Assembly: GCA_020632715.1 (NCBI GenBank)
Contig: JACKFA010000002.1
Span: forward strand, 796,501-860,500
Source: Deltaproteobacteria bacterium
GTDB lineage: Bacteria; Myxococcota_A; UBA9042; PHBI01
Reading direction: 5' to 3'
DNA: 64,000 nt
Shown: positions 1 through 7,891 of the stretch, piece by piece
Layout of the letters: every line of letters begins with the position of its first letter
How positions within the stretch are numbered: the stretch's first letter is position 1
The notes under the pieces: model-generated
Database searches by the model: none
Seen by the model: only the letters and a program-made list of their open reading frames with translations
Told to the model about the DNA's origin: nothing
Position numbers and translations under genes: made by a program

Positions 1-1
1 G

Positions 2-703
2 CTCGGGGCGCGGGACGAGGCCTGGCGGATCGCGAGCCGCGCGCAGCAGCTCGCCGGGCCCGACGGCGACGACAGCGACCGCGTCAACGCGCGCCTCCTC
101 GCGATGGGGCTCGCGGTGGACGTGCTCAAGCGCGCGCCGCTCGAGGATCTCGTGAAGGAGGTCTCGGAGATCGGCTGGCGCTCGCAGAAGCGGCAGGAGG
201 GGGCGCGGGCGGCGCGGGCCTTCTCGCTCGCGGCGCGGGCGGCCATCGCGCGGCAGGACGCCGCGCTCGCCGTGCAGTTCGCGCAGCTCGCGCTCAAGGC
301 CATCGAGCAGTACGCCGTCGAGCACGTCCACCGCCCCCGACACCTCGCCCTCCTCGCCGAGGCCTACGCGCTGCACGGCCAGGATCAGCAGGCGGAGTGG
401 TACCGCGAGCGCGCGCGCGCCGAGCTCGAGCGGATCGCGGGGCGCATCGGATCGAGCGAGCTCCAGCGCGCCTGGCTCCTCCACCCGGCGCACCGCGCCC
501 TCGGCGGGGCCGAGAGCCCGCTGCTCACGGCGAAGGAGCCGCGGTCGCCGACGGGTGAGAGCGAGGGGGCGCGCCCGCGGCGCGACCTGAAGGACCGGAT
601 CCGCGCGCTCGTCGGGCTCGAGCCGCGCTCGCTGGCCACGGTCGAGGTGCCGGTCGCGGTCGCCTCGGGCGACGTCGAAGACGAGCTCGATCTGGAGACG
701 TGA
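2..703 (+). CDS. C-terminal part of a TPR-like protein (5' end outside window)
   Basis: The frame is open from the first bases of the window, so the gene starts upstream and only about 233 C-terminal residues are visible. The middle is Ala/Arg/Leu-rich amphipathic helix with a TPR-like rhythm (paired helices around AARAAIARQDAALAVQFAQL and LALLAEAYALHGQDQQAEWY). The last 70 residues are charged and low in complexity and end in an acidic tail. No catalytic motif is visible. In Myxococcota such TPR tails often belong to large kinase or ATPase regulators, but that is only context and is not shown here. It converges on the downstream lipoprotein gene, with a palindrome in the 7-bp gap. Confidence 0.7.
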   Translation, partial: LGARDEAWRIASRAQQLAGPDGDDSDRVNARLLAMGLAVDVLKRAPLEDLVKEVSEIGWRSQKRQEGARAARAFSLAARAAIARQDAALAVQFAQLALKAIEQYAVEHVHRPRHLALLAEAYALHGQDQQAEWYRERARAELERIAGRIGSSELQRAWLLHPAHRALGGAESPLLTAKEPRSPTGESEGARPRRDLKDRIRALVGLEPRSLATVEVPVAVASGDVEDELDLET

Positions 704-714
704 ACGCCGTTCAC
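700..714. repeat. 15-bp palindrome GTGAACGCCGTTCAC, copy 1
   Basis: Perfect dyad with 6-bp arms and a GCC centre. It includes the stop codon of the upstream gene and the stop of the convergent lipoprotein gene. An identical 15-mer lies at 1970-1984, also between convergent gene ends. It could be a bidirectional terminator stem (there is no T-run) or a protein-binding site. Confidence 0.6.
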
Positions 715-1517
715 TCGCCCGTGCAGTTGTCGTAGTACGACTTGCACTGCGTCGGGTTCGCGACGGCGGTGACGGCGCAGGTCGCGGCCGGATCGAGCCC
801 GCAGTACGTCAGGATGCAGAGCGTCAGCGTCGCGTAGTGGGCCTGGGCGCCCGGCTTCCCGGACTCGGGGCAGGCGGCCTTGCACACCTCGTCGTTGCCG
901 CAGCGGACCGTGCAGTTGAGGATCTCCGAGCACGTGTCGGGGCCGGTCGTCTCGAAGAAGCAGGCCGCGAGGGGCAGACCGCAGAGCTGGTCGATGCAGC
1001 CGAGGTCGTCGCCGCACTGTCCGGCCTCGTAGCAGTCGATGAGGTCGAGCACCTCCCGCTGCCCCTCGGTCGTGCCGTCGAGGAAGCAGTCGCGCGAGCA
1101 GATGTCGCGCGCCTCCTGGTCGCCGTCGCAGCTGATGAGGCAGAAGAAGACCTCGTCGCAGGTCTGGTTGCCGGACGCCTTCACGCACTGCGCGGTGCCC
1201 TGCTCGAGGCAGACCCAGCCGCTCGCGCAGTCCTCCTGGACCCAGCGCCCGTTCTGGCACGTCAAGCTCGCCGTGTGGTCGGCGAGGCAGGCCGTGGCGC
1301 CGGGCGAGCACGCGCTGCCGCCGGTGTCGGCCGTGTCGCCGGGCCGCGTGTCGGTCGGCTGCGCGGTGTCGGCCGGGGAGGTCGTGTCGGCCGCGGTCGT
1401 GCCGGTGTCGGTCGCCGCCGCGGGGGCCCGGTTCGCCTCGAGGCAGCCGCCGCCGACGAGCGCGGCGAGCGCGGCGGCGACGACGGCGAGGCGGGCTCGT
1501 TCGTTGGGCTCGGTCAT
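711..1517 (-). CDS. Cys-rich secreted lipoprotein, Asp/Thr-rich stalk
   Basis: A 268-residue protein with a hydrophobic N-terminal segment ending in VGGGC, giving a probable lipidated Cys25, although the lipobox is atypical. Then comes a stalk rich in Asp-Thr pairs (about residues 33-65), followed by a body with more than 20 cysteines, probably disulfide-bonded in the periplasm or at the surface. The ATG at 1517 was chosen over longer upstream extensions because a GGAGG lies 10 nt before it and the signal peptide follows directly. No enzyme family is recognised. The same stalk style recurs in the lipoproteins at 48731 and 62181. Confidence 0.85.
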   Translation of the reverse strand: MTEPNERARLAVVAAALAALVGGGCLEANRAPAAATDTGTTAADTTSPADTAQPTDTRPGDTADTGGSACSPGATACLADHTASLTCQNGRWVQEDCASGWVCLEQGTAQCVKASGNQTCDEVFFCLISCDGDQEARDICSRDCFLDGTTEGQREVLDLIDCYEAGQCGDDLGCIDQLCGLPLAACFFETTGPDTCSEILNCTVRCGNDEVCKAACPESGKPGAQAHYATLTLCILTYCGLDPAATCAVTAVANPTQCKSYYDNCTGE

Positions 1518-1576
1518 GCGCGGTTCCCCTCCGTCCGGCACGCGTGCGATGGAGGGCCGACGCCCCCACGCTCCCG

Positions 1577-1633
1577 AGCATTCACCGCCGCGCGGAACTT
1601 GCCAAGGGGTTGCGCCACCCGACCATATATGGT
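1577..1633. promoter_or_regulatory. Candidate divergent promoter region
   Basis: Between the lipoprotein gene (minus) and the small gene at 1647 (plus). TTGGCA (minus strand, 1605-1600) is followed after 17 nt by AATGCT. TTGCCA (plus, 1599-1604) shares the same bases and precedes an AT-rich CATATAT. A perfect 12-bp palindrome, ACCATATATGGT, lies at 1622-1633 and could be an operator. The matches to consensus are weak. Confidence 0.3.
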
Positions 1634-1646
1634 GCCATACGTCGCC

Positions 1647-1943
1647 ATGACCAGGACGCTCCAGTTCGTGCTCGAGCAGGGGATCCAGGGGCACCACGCC
1701 CTCATCCCCGAGGACGTCATCCGGCGCGCGTTCCGCGGCCCCTCGTGCCTCGACGGCGGCCTCGACGCCGGCGTCGCGGCGGAGACGGACGCGCTGATCG
1801 ACGCGCTCCAGAAGCTGAACGACCTCCGCTCGCAGCAAGCCTGCGTGGCGGACGCCCCGCGCGACGTGCAGGACGTCTTCGTGCACCTCTACTTCAGCTT
1901 CCTCGACCGCATGATCGTGCAGCGCGGCGCCACCTATCACTGA
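1647..1943 (+). CDS. Small hypothetical protein (98 aa)
   Basis: A 98-residue soluble protein beginning MTRTLQFVLEQGIQG, with two predicted amphipathic helices and a Leu/Asp-rich centre. No family is recognised. The second ATG (1647) is preferred because the one at 1629 lies inside the AT-rich palindromic element that looks like promoter or operator sequence. Neither start has a clear ribosome binding site. It is transcribed away from the Cys-rich lipoprotein gene and converges on the GAF-protein gene, with a second copy of the 15-bp palindrome in the gap. Confidence 0.6.
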   Translation: MTRTLQFVLEQGIQGHHALIPEDVIRRAFRGPSCLDGGLDAGVAAETDALIDALQKLNDLRSQQACVADAPRDVQDVFVHLYFSFLDRMIVQRGATYH

Positions 1944-1968
1944 CCGCGGCGAGGGCGCCCGCGCGCTC

Positions 1969-1985
1969 CGTGAACGCCGTTCACG
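1969..1985. repeat. 15-bp palindrome GTGAACGCCGTTCAC, copy 2
   Basis: Identical to the copy at 700-714 and extended here to 7-bp arms (C and G flanks pair). It lies between the convergent stops of the small gene ending at 1943 and the GAF gene ending at 2004. Confidence 0.6.
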
Positions 1986-2003
1986 CGCGCGCCGGGGTGG
2001 CGC

Positions 2004-3308
2004 TCAGCCCCGTGACAGCGTCTTCGCGAGGTACGTGACCGCGCGCAGCTGCGCGTCGTCGAAGCCGCCGCCCGGCGCGCCGCCGGTCGCGTTCACGAGG
2101 AGCAGCGTCGCGCTGCGTCCGTCGGCGACGATGAGCGGCGCGCACAGGGACGAGCGGACCTCGAGGTCGAGCCCGACCTCATCGCCGCACAGGAAGCGGA
2201 GCCGCCGCGACCCCTCCGGGTAGCGGGCCCGCCCGGGGCCGCGCAGGATCTGGCTCCCCGCGTCCTCGCTCGAGACGCGGCAGGCGAGCGCCTCGCGCTC
2301 CCCGAGCCCGCGCGCCACGACCACCTCGTGCTGCCCGTCGGCGCGCCGCTTCAGCGCGAGCGCGAGCTGACACGGGATGTGCTGCCAGACCATGTCGACG
2401 GCCTGCCGCAAGCTCATCACGCCGTTCGCGTCGGTCGTCGTCGTCTCCTCGCTCGGGATCGCGCGGAACATCTGCGGCAGCCCCGACCGCGCCGGCGGCG
2501 CGTCGGGGGCGGTCGACTCCTCCTCGCGCGCCTTCACCCGCGCCTGCGCCTGCGCGGGCGATCGCGGCGCCGCGAGGCCGAGCTGCGTCAGCTCCGGGCG
2601 CGCCTGCCGCTTGCTCGGCGGGTTCTCGGGCGGCACCGGCAGCGGCTGCGGGAGGCCCGTCTGCGAGGAGATCCGCATCGGCCGCGCGCTCAGGCGCTGC
2701 TTCTCGAGGTCGGAGAGCACGCGCGCGACGGGGTCGGGCTGCCCCTCCTCCTCGACCGTGCGCGCCGTGTCGTCGTAGACGGCCGGCATGTTCTCGGGCG
2801 AGTCGTCGAAGATCGCCGACGGCCGCCGCGAGCGCCCGGTCGGCGTGTCGAGCGAGACGGCCGCGGGGCCGAGGGGCGCGGGCGCGGCGGGTCCGAGCTG
2901 CGCCGGCCCGAGCGGCGCCGGGCGCGCGAAGGCCGCCACCGCCGGGCTCCTCACGAGCGGCTCCCGCGGGACCGCGGCGCGCACGATGGGATCGTGGCGG
3001 CGCAGGGCCTCGGTGAGCTCGCGGACGAGGGTCTTCCGCCCCGCCGCGAGCGGCGGACCGGGCGGCGCCGGGCCCTCGCTCGCGGGCGGGCGCTCGCGCA
3101 CCACGAAGCGCCGCGGCGTGCTCTTGACGGTGATCTCGAGCGATCGGTCGGCGTGGAGCACGCACTCGGCGTCGGGCGGCGAGGTCGCGTCGCCCATGAC
3201 GCGCAGCCCCTCGCGCCAGGCCTCGACCCAGCTCTCGGCGTCGACGAGGAGCTTGAGCGCCACGCTCGCGCTGCCGGGACTCTCGATCATGACCTCGAAC
3301 GCCGCCAT
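2004..3308 (-). CDS. GAF-domain protein
   Basis: 434 residues. The N-terminal 75 residues form a compact alpha/beta region with no recognised family. A long Pro/Ala/Arg-rich linker follows (about 75-285). The C-terminal 140 residues have the pattern of a GAF domain: a helix (LRQAVDMVWQHIP), then strands with LRSSLCAPLIV and ATLLLVN, and a final helix FDDAQLRAVTYLAKTLS. It is probably a cytosolic sensor or adaptor; no output domain is visible. The ATG at 3308 lies about 20 nt downstream of the -10-like TATGCT at 3339-3334. It is divergent from the HD-domain gene. Confidence 0.8.
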   Translation of the reverse strand: MAAFEVMIESPGSASVALKLLVDAESWVEAWREGLRVMGDATSPPDAECVLHADRSLEITVKSTPRRFVVRERPPASEGPAPPGPPLAAGRKTLVRELTEALRRHDPIVRAAVPREPLVRSPAVAAFARPAPLGPAQLGPAAPAPLGPAAVSLDTPTGRSRRPSAIFDDSPENMPAVYDDTARTVEEEGQPDPVARVLSDLEKQRLSARPMRISSQTGLPQPLPVPPENPPSKRQARPELTQLGLAAPRSPAQAQARVKAREEESTAPDAPPARSGLPQMFRAIPSEETTTTDANGVMSLRQAVDMVWQHIPCQLALALKRRADGQHEVVVARGLGEREALACRVSSEDAGSQILRGPGRARYPEGSRRLRFLCGDEVGLDLEVRSSLCAPLIVADGRSATLLLVNATGGAPGGGFDDAQLRAVTYLAKTLSRG

Positions 3309-3333
3309 GCCCACCGCTTCCCCGTGTCGCGGG

Positions 3334-3368
3334 AGCATAGCACGCTCGGCCGAAACCTGTGCTAGCCT
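3334..3368. promoter_or_regulatory. Divergent back-to-back promoters with a shared dyad
   Basis: TAGCAC (3338-3343) and GTGCTA (3359-3364) form an inverted repeat. On the plus strand GTGCTAGCCTCCGCG gives a -10-like TAGCCT (3363-3368). On the minus strand GTGCTATGCTCCCGCG gives TATGCT (3339-3334). The same motif recurs upstream of other genes in the window. No convincing -35 boxes were found. Confidence 0.45.
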
Positions 3369-3446
3369 CCGCGACCTTCGAACGGGGGGCCGGTCGCGTC
3401 GCGTGCCTCCCCGGCCCCCTCGCCGCGCCTCGAGGTCGCTCGCCCG

Positions 3447-4355
3447 ATGCTCTCGCTCACCGCATTCCAGGACGCCCCGCTCGCGGTCTTCGCGGCGGCC
3501 CGCGCGGCGGCGCTCGACGCCGAGGCGCGGCAGGCGCCGGAGCCGGCGGTGCGGCGCGAGCTCGGGCGCCTCGCGGGCGTCCCGAAGGGCGACGTCGCCG
3601 CGGCGCTCGACGCCGTGCTCGTCGGCGACCACGTCGTCGCCGAGCTGCGCGCGCTCGAGCGCTGGGGCGTCCTCGCGGTGCTCGTCCCGGAGGTGCAGGC
3701 GCTCGTCGGCTTCCACGAGTCCTCGCCCGCGCACCACAAGGACCTCTGGGAGCACACGCTCCTCGTGGTCGCGCGCATCCCGGCCGACGCGGACCTCCGC
3801 TGGGCCGCGCTCATGCACGACGCCGGCAAGATCGGCACGCGCCACATCGACGAGCGCGGCAAGGTCGCCTTCCTCCGCCACGAGAGCCTCGGCGCGCTGC
3901 TCCTGCGCGGCGTCGCGGCCCGCCTCGGCTGGTCGGAGGCGCGCACCGAGCGCGTCGCCTTCGTCGTCGAGCACCACGGGCGCATCAACGCCTACGAGCG
4001 CAGCTGGAGCGACCGCGCCGTCCACCGCCTCGTGCGCGACGCCGGCGGGCGCCTCGCCGACCTCCTCGCCTTCTCGAGCGCCGACTTCACCACCAAGCGC
4101 ACCGCGAAGGCCCTCCGCATCGAGGAGAACCTGCGCCACCTGCGCGCGCGCCTCGAGCGCCTCGAGGCCGAGGAGGCCGCGGCGAACGCGCTCCCCTCGG
4201 ACGTCGGCCACGCCATCGTCGCCGGGCTCGGGCTCGAGCCGGGGCCGCGCGTCGGCGAGATCCTGGCCTGGCTCCGCGCCGAGGTCGTGGCCGGGCGCCT
4301 CCCGCGCGGCGCCGACCCCGCCGTCTACGTGGCGGCCGCCCGCGCGCGATTCTGA
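3447..4355 (+). CDS. HD-domain protein related to the C-terminal half of CCA-adding enzymes
   Basis: 302 residues. The segment VLAVLVPEVQALVGFHESSP followed by HKDLWEHTLLVVARI and LRWAALMHDAGKIGTR matches the RNA-binding and HD region of bacterial tRNA nucleotidyltransferase/poly(A) polymerase proteins. HD metal-site candidates are H103, H124-D125, H176 and D205/D213. The N-terminal nucleotidyltransferase head (GGxVRD, DxD) is absent, so it cannot add CCA by itself. It may act as a metal-dependent phosphohydrolase or be a split partner. The ATG follows a GAGGT-like site, and no upstream coding extension with the head domain exists. Confidence 0.8.
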   Translation: MLSLTAFQDAPLAVFAAARAAALDAEARQAPEPAVRRELGRLAGVPKGDVAAALDAVLVGDHVVAELRALERWGVLAVLVPEVQALVGFHESSPAHHKDLWEHTLLVVARIPADADLRWAALMHDAGKIGTRHIDERGKVAFLRHESLGALLLRGVAARLGWSEARTERVAFVVEHHGRINAYERSWSDRAVHRLVRDAGGRLADLLAFSSADFTTKRTAKALRIEENLRHLRARLERLEAEEAAANALPSDVGHAIVAGLGLEPGPRVGEILAWLRAEVVAGRLPRGADPAVYVAAARARF

Positions 4356-4410
4356 TGGCGCCGCGCGCAGCTCGAGGTCAGGGGGGCTCGCGGCTCCGCT
4401 GAACGAGAGA

Positions 4411-4444
4411 GGGAGACGCGGAGACACGGAGGGGCACGGAGGGA
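4411..4444. repeat. GGAGACACGGAG-family repeat, locus 1
   Basis: A short degenerate tract of CGGAGACACGGAGGGGCACG type between the convergent ends of the HD gene and the outer-membrane protein gene. It shares its sequence with the repeats at 22.6, 52.1 and 61.5 kb. Confidence 0.7.
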
Positions 4445-4468
4445 GCAGCGCGAGCGTGAGCGTCGTGG

Positions 4469-7400
4469 TCAGAACGGGTAGAGGAAGTCGAGGTGCACGG
4501 TGCGCGCCTCCTCGAGCGTGCACTTGCCGGCCTCGTCGCGCGGCGTCAGGCAGCGCCGCTCGAGCGGGAAGCCCACGTCGAGGCGCACGGGGAACTGCTG
4601 CCCGATGAGCCAGCGGAAACCGAGGCCCGCGGCCGTCCGGAAGCTCTGCGCGTAGAGGCTCTCGTGGTCCTTCGCGAGCGCGCCTGCGTCCACGAAGAAC
4701 GCCGCCCAGAAGCCGAGGCGCGAGAGCAGCGGCACGCGCAGCTCGGCGCTCCCGTTGACGACCACGTTCCCGCCGAACTCGTCGGGGCAGCCGGCGGCGA
4801 GCTCCCCGTCGCGGTCGTAGCGGCACACGGCGTTGTCCGCGAACCCGCGGAGCCCGTTGCTCCCGCCGAGCGTGAAGCGCTCGTTCGCCGGCAGGAACGC
4901 CTCGCCGAACGTCGAGCTCCCGCCGTAGCGCACGAAGAAGGCGAGCACCGTCCCGAGCAGGTTGAAGTCGAGCTGCCCGCTCAGCTCCCACTTCAGGAAG
5001 TTGTTGAAGACCACGGTGCTGCTGTCGCGGTCGCGGTCGAGGATGAAGCTCGTCCGCGCGGCGAGCGCGAAGCCGCGTGTCGGGTGGAGCGGGTTGTCCT
5101 GCGTCTGCCAGCGCCACCGGAGCGCCACCGTGAACTGCGGCCGGAAGGCGTCGTCGGAGCACGCGGCCGCGCTCGCGTCGTCCGCCTCGCTGCAGATCGC
5201 CTCCTGCGCGAGCTCCTCGCCGAGCCCCTGCCCGAGCCCCGGGCCGAAGCCGACCTCCGGCGCCTCGAGGCAGAAGAGGCACGGCTCCGACGGCGCGCGC
5301 AGCTGGATCACCCCGCCGCGGAGCGTGAGGCCCGCGAGCATCCCGCGCGAGATCGGCAGCGAGAAGTCGAGCTCCCCGCCGAGCTCGAGGCGGTCGAGCG
5401 GGTCGGTCACGCGGTCGAGCTCGGCGATGACCCGCGCCTCGAGCTGCAGGTTCGTGTCTGCGAGGCGCGGCCAGACGTAGGTCGGGTCGAACGACGCGAG
5501 GCGCAGGAACGAGCTGAACGAGAGCCCCGCCGACACCGGGAGCCGCAGCTGGTGCCCGAGCCCCCACACGTTGAGGTCGAGGTACTCGAGCTCGAGCAGG
5601 AAGAGGACGTCCGGGATGTCGAGCGGCAGCGCCCGCCCGAAGCCGGTCTGCGTGCGGTCGATGTTCGAGATGAGGTGCCCGCTCGCCGACGCCGCCCAGC
5701 CCGGGACGCGGTCGAGGTTCTGCCGCTTGATGCTCCGCACGCCGGCCGCGAGGTCGAGGAAGCTGTGGTCGGCCTCCTCGACGCCCACGACGAGCGCCAC
5801 GCGATCGCGCGGCGGGTCCTCGTCGAGCCCGATGATGTCGATGCGCACGGAGTTGAAGAGCCCGAGCGCGCGCATCTGCCGCATCGCCTCGTTGAGGCGC
5901 GCCTCGTCGAGCGGCTCCCCGGCCTGCGGCAGGTCGCGCGTGAGCGCGTGCGGGTCCGTCTCGAAGTTGCCGCGCCAGAAGTGCTCGCCCACGAAGACCT
6001 GCCGCCCCTCCGTCACGCGGAGCCCGAGCGTCACGTGCTGCGCGCGCACCGGCAGGCGCGGGTCGCAGAACGACGGGTCCCCCGAGCGCGGGTCCTCGGC
6101 CTCGCAGAAGGGCTCGATCTTCACGAGGTGATAGCCGCGCGCGCGGTACCACGCCGTGAGCTTCCCGATCCCCTCCTCGAGGTAGTGGGTCCCGTAGGGC
6201 GCCCCCGTCCCGAGCCCCGTGAGCGCCGCGATCTTCGCCTTGTCGGCGATGGTCGCGCCCACCGGCACGAGCTCCGCGACGCGGCTCTGCGGCCCCTCGT
6301 GGAGCGGGATCTCGAGCCGCAGGCTCGCCTCGCCTCGCCGCTTCTTCAGCCGGAAGCCGCGGTCGCGGAAGGTGTAGCGCCAGACGATCCAGTCGTCGTT
6401 CGCGAGCTCGAGGACCTTGAGCGGCACGACGTCGTCGGGCGCCCCCGTCAGCTCGAACGCGAAGTCGAAGAAGCCGCGCTCCTGATAATATCTGGCTATC
6501 GCCCCGAGATCCGCCATCGCCCGCTCGAGCTCGAAGAAGCCCGGCGCGCCGAAGAAGTCGTAGGGCTTCGTGTCGATGAGCTCGAGCAGCGTCCCGGGCT
6601 CCACGGCCTTCGCCCCCGGGAGCGCGATCGACGCGATGCGCCGCTCGTGGTTGAGCGTGATCTCGTAGTCGATGACCCCGCGCACGTCGCTGCTCTGCCG
6701 CTCTCGCAGCGGCGAGAGCTCGCGGTACTGGAGCGCCACGTCCGCGAACGCGTAGCCGCGCGCCCGCAGGACCGCCGTGATCGCGTCCACGCCGCGCGCC
6801 GCCTCCTCGCGGTCGAACGTGCCCGACTCCCCGAACGGCAGCACGTCGACCCAGTCCTCGAGCGGCGCCTGCACGAACGGCTTCTCGCGCCCGCGCTCGG
6901 CGGCCTCCCCGCCGCGCGGCGGATCGGCCGGATCGGGCGCCCGGAACGCGGGCTCGGCGGCGTCATCCGCGTCGGCGTCGTCGCGCACCCACACGCGGAT
7001 GAGCCAGCAGCGCTCGGTCACGATGGTCTCGCGGAAGATGTTCGCCCCCGCGTCGTCCGGGCGCCCGCCCTCGAACGACGGCCGCACGAAGCCGACCGCC
7101 TGGAAGGCGCGCCGCAGCCGCTCCCGCACCTGCCGCCGCAGGTTCGTCGTCTGCACGTCGCCGTACTCGACCTCGGCGAGGCGCTCGAGGCGCCGCTGCG
7201 TGATGGTCGGGCAGCGCTGGCCATCCGCGTCGGGCGCGCCCGTGTGCTGGTGCGTGAGCAGCACGCGCTCGATGCGCTGTCGCTCTCCCTCGGCCACGCG
7301 GATCGTCACGTCGACCGCGCCGTCGCCGATGGCCTCGAGCTCGACCTCGATCTTCACGCCCTCGAGCCCGTCGCCGGCGTAGAGCCGCTGGAGCGACGCG

Positions 7401-7891
7401 ATCTGCCGCAGCACGGGCTCGGAGAGCTCGGGGTGCGCGGGGTCCGCGTCGAGCACCGTCCCCGAGCGCAGGAACACGCGCTTCAGGAGGTCCACGCGCT
7501 TCTCGTACTGGTTGCCCTCGATCCGCACCTTCCGCACGAGCCGGTGCGGCTCGACGTGGAGCTCCACCGCGAGCCCGTCGGGCCCCGCGGCGCAGCGCAG
7601 CGACGACTCGCGGAAGAGGCCGGTCGCCGCGAAGCGCGCGTGGAGCTGCGCTATCGAGCGGTCGTCGAGCTGCTTCCCCGGCGCGAGCTCGGCGAGCGAG
7701 AGGAAGCGCGCCTCGTCGGCGGGCGTCGGGCAGGCGGTCGTCTGGCAGCCCGTCAGGTTCACGGTCGCGATGGGGCCGGTCGCGCAGCCGCCGGCGTCGT
7801 CCGCGCGCGCCGCGCCCGGCGCGGCCACGACCGCCATGGCGAGCGCCATGGCCGCGAGGAGCGCCGCCCTTGGGCCCGCCGACGCGATCAC
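4469..7891 (-). CDS. TamA/BamA-type outer-membrane protein (Omp85 family)
   Basis: 1140 residues. The signal peptide (about residues 1-30) ends in AAPGAARA. A long periplasmic part carries several POTRA-like units (for example VRKVRIEGNQYEKRVDLL, FVGEHFWRGNFETDPHALTR) and includes extra Cys and acidic insertions. The last 450 residues are a 16-strand-type barrel with the Omp85 signature GGSNGLRGF and a C-terminal Phe (LDFLYPF). The GTG start overlaps the stop of the TamB gene by 4 nt (GTGA), indicating translational coupling, so it is the likely outer-membrane partner of TamB. It is longer than E. coli TamA (about 577 aa) and BamA (about 810 aa). Confidence 0.9.
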   Translation of the reverse strand: MIASAGPRAALLAAMALAMAVVAAPGAARADDAGGCATGPIATVNLTGCQTTACPTPADEARFLSLAELAPGKQLDDRSIAQLHARFAATGLFRESSLRCAAGPDGLAVELHVEPHRLVRKVRIEGNQYEKRVDLLKRVFLRSGTVLDADPAHPELSEPVLRQIASLQRLYAGDGLEGVKIEVELEAIGDGAVDVTIRVAEGERQRIERVLLTHQHTGAPDADGQRCPTITQRRLERLAEVEYGDVQTTNLRRQVRERLRRAFQAVGFVRPSFEGGRPDDAGANIFRETIVTERCWLIRVWVRDDADADDAAEPAFRAPDPADPPRGGEAAERGREKPFVQAPLEDWVDVLPFGESGTFDREEAARGVDAITAVLRARGYAFADVALQYRELSPLRERQSSDVRGVIDYEITLNHERRIASIALPGAKAVEPGTLLELIDTKPYDFFGAPGFFELERAMADLGAIARYYQERGFFDFAFELTGAPDDVVPLKVLELANDDWIVWRYTFRDRGFRLKKRRGEASLRLEIPLHEGPQSRVAELVPVGATIADKAKIAALTGLGTGAPYGTHYLEEGIGKLTAWYRARGYHLVKIEPFCEAEDPRSGDPSFCDPRLPVRAQHVTLGLRVTEGRQVFVGEHFWRGNFETDPHALTRDLPQAGEPLDEARLNEAMRQMRALGLFNSVRIDIIGLDEDPPRDRVALVVGVEEADHSFLDLAAGVRSIKRQNLDRVPGWAASASGHLISNIDRTQTGFGRALPLDIPDVLFLLELEYLDLNVWGLGHQLRLPVSAGLSFSSFLRLASFDPTYVWPRLADTNLQLEARVIAELDRVTDPLDRLELGGELDFSLPISRGMLAGLTLRGGVIQLRAPSEPCLFCLEAPEVGFGPGLGQGLGEELAQEAICSEADDASAAACSDDAFRPQFTVALRWRWQTQDNPLHPTRGFALAARTSFILDRDRDSSTVVFNNFLKWELSGQLDFNLLGTVLAFFVRYGGSSTFGEAFLPANERFTLGGSNGLRGFADNAVCRYDRDGELAAGCPDEFGGNVVVNGSAELRVPLLSRLGFWAAFFVDAGALAKDHESLYAQSFRTAAGLGFRWLIGQQFPVRLDVGFPLERRCLTPRDEAGKCTLEEARTVHLDFLYPF

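Noticed and set aside
700..714. GAAC-n3-GTTC palindrome as a LexA site of Gram-positive type
   Set aside because: The spacing is 3 instead of 4 and the sites lie between convergent gene ends, not at promoters.
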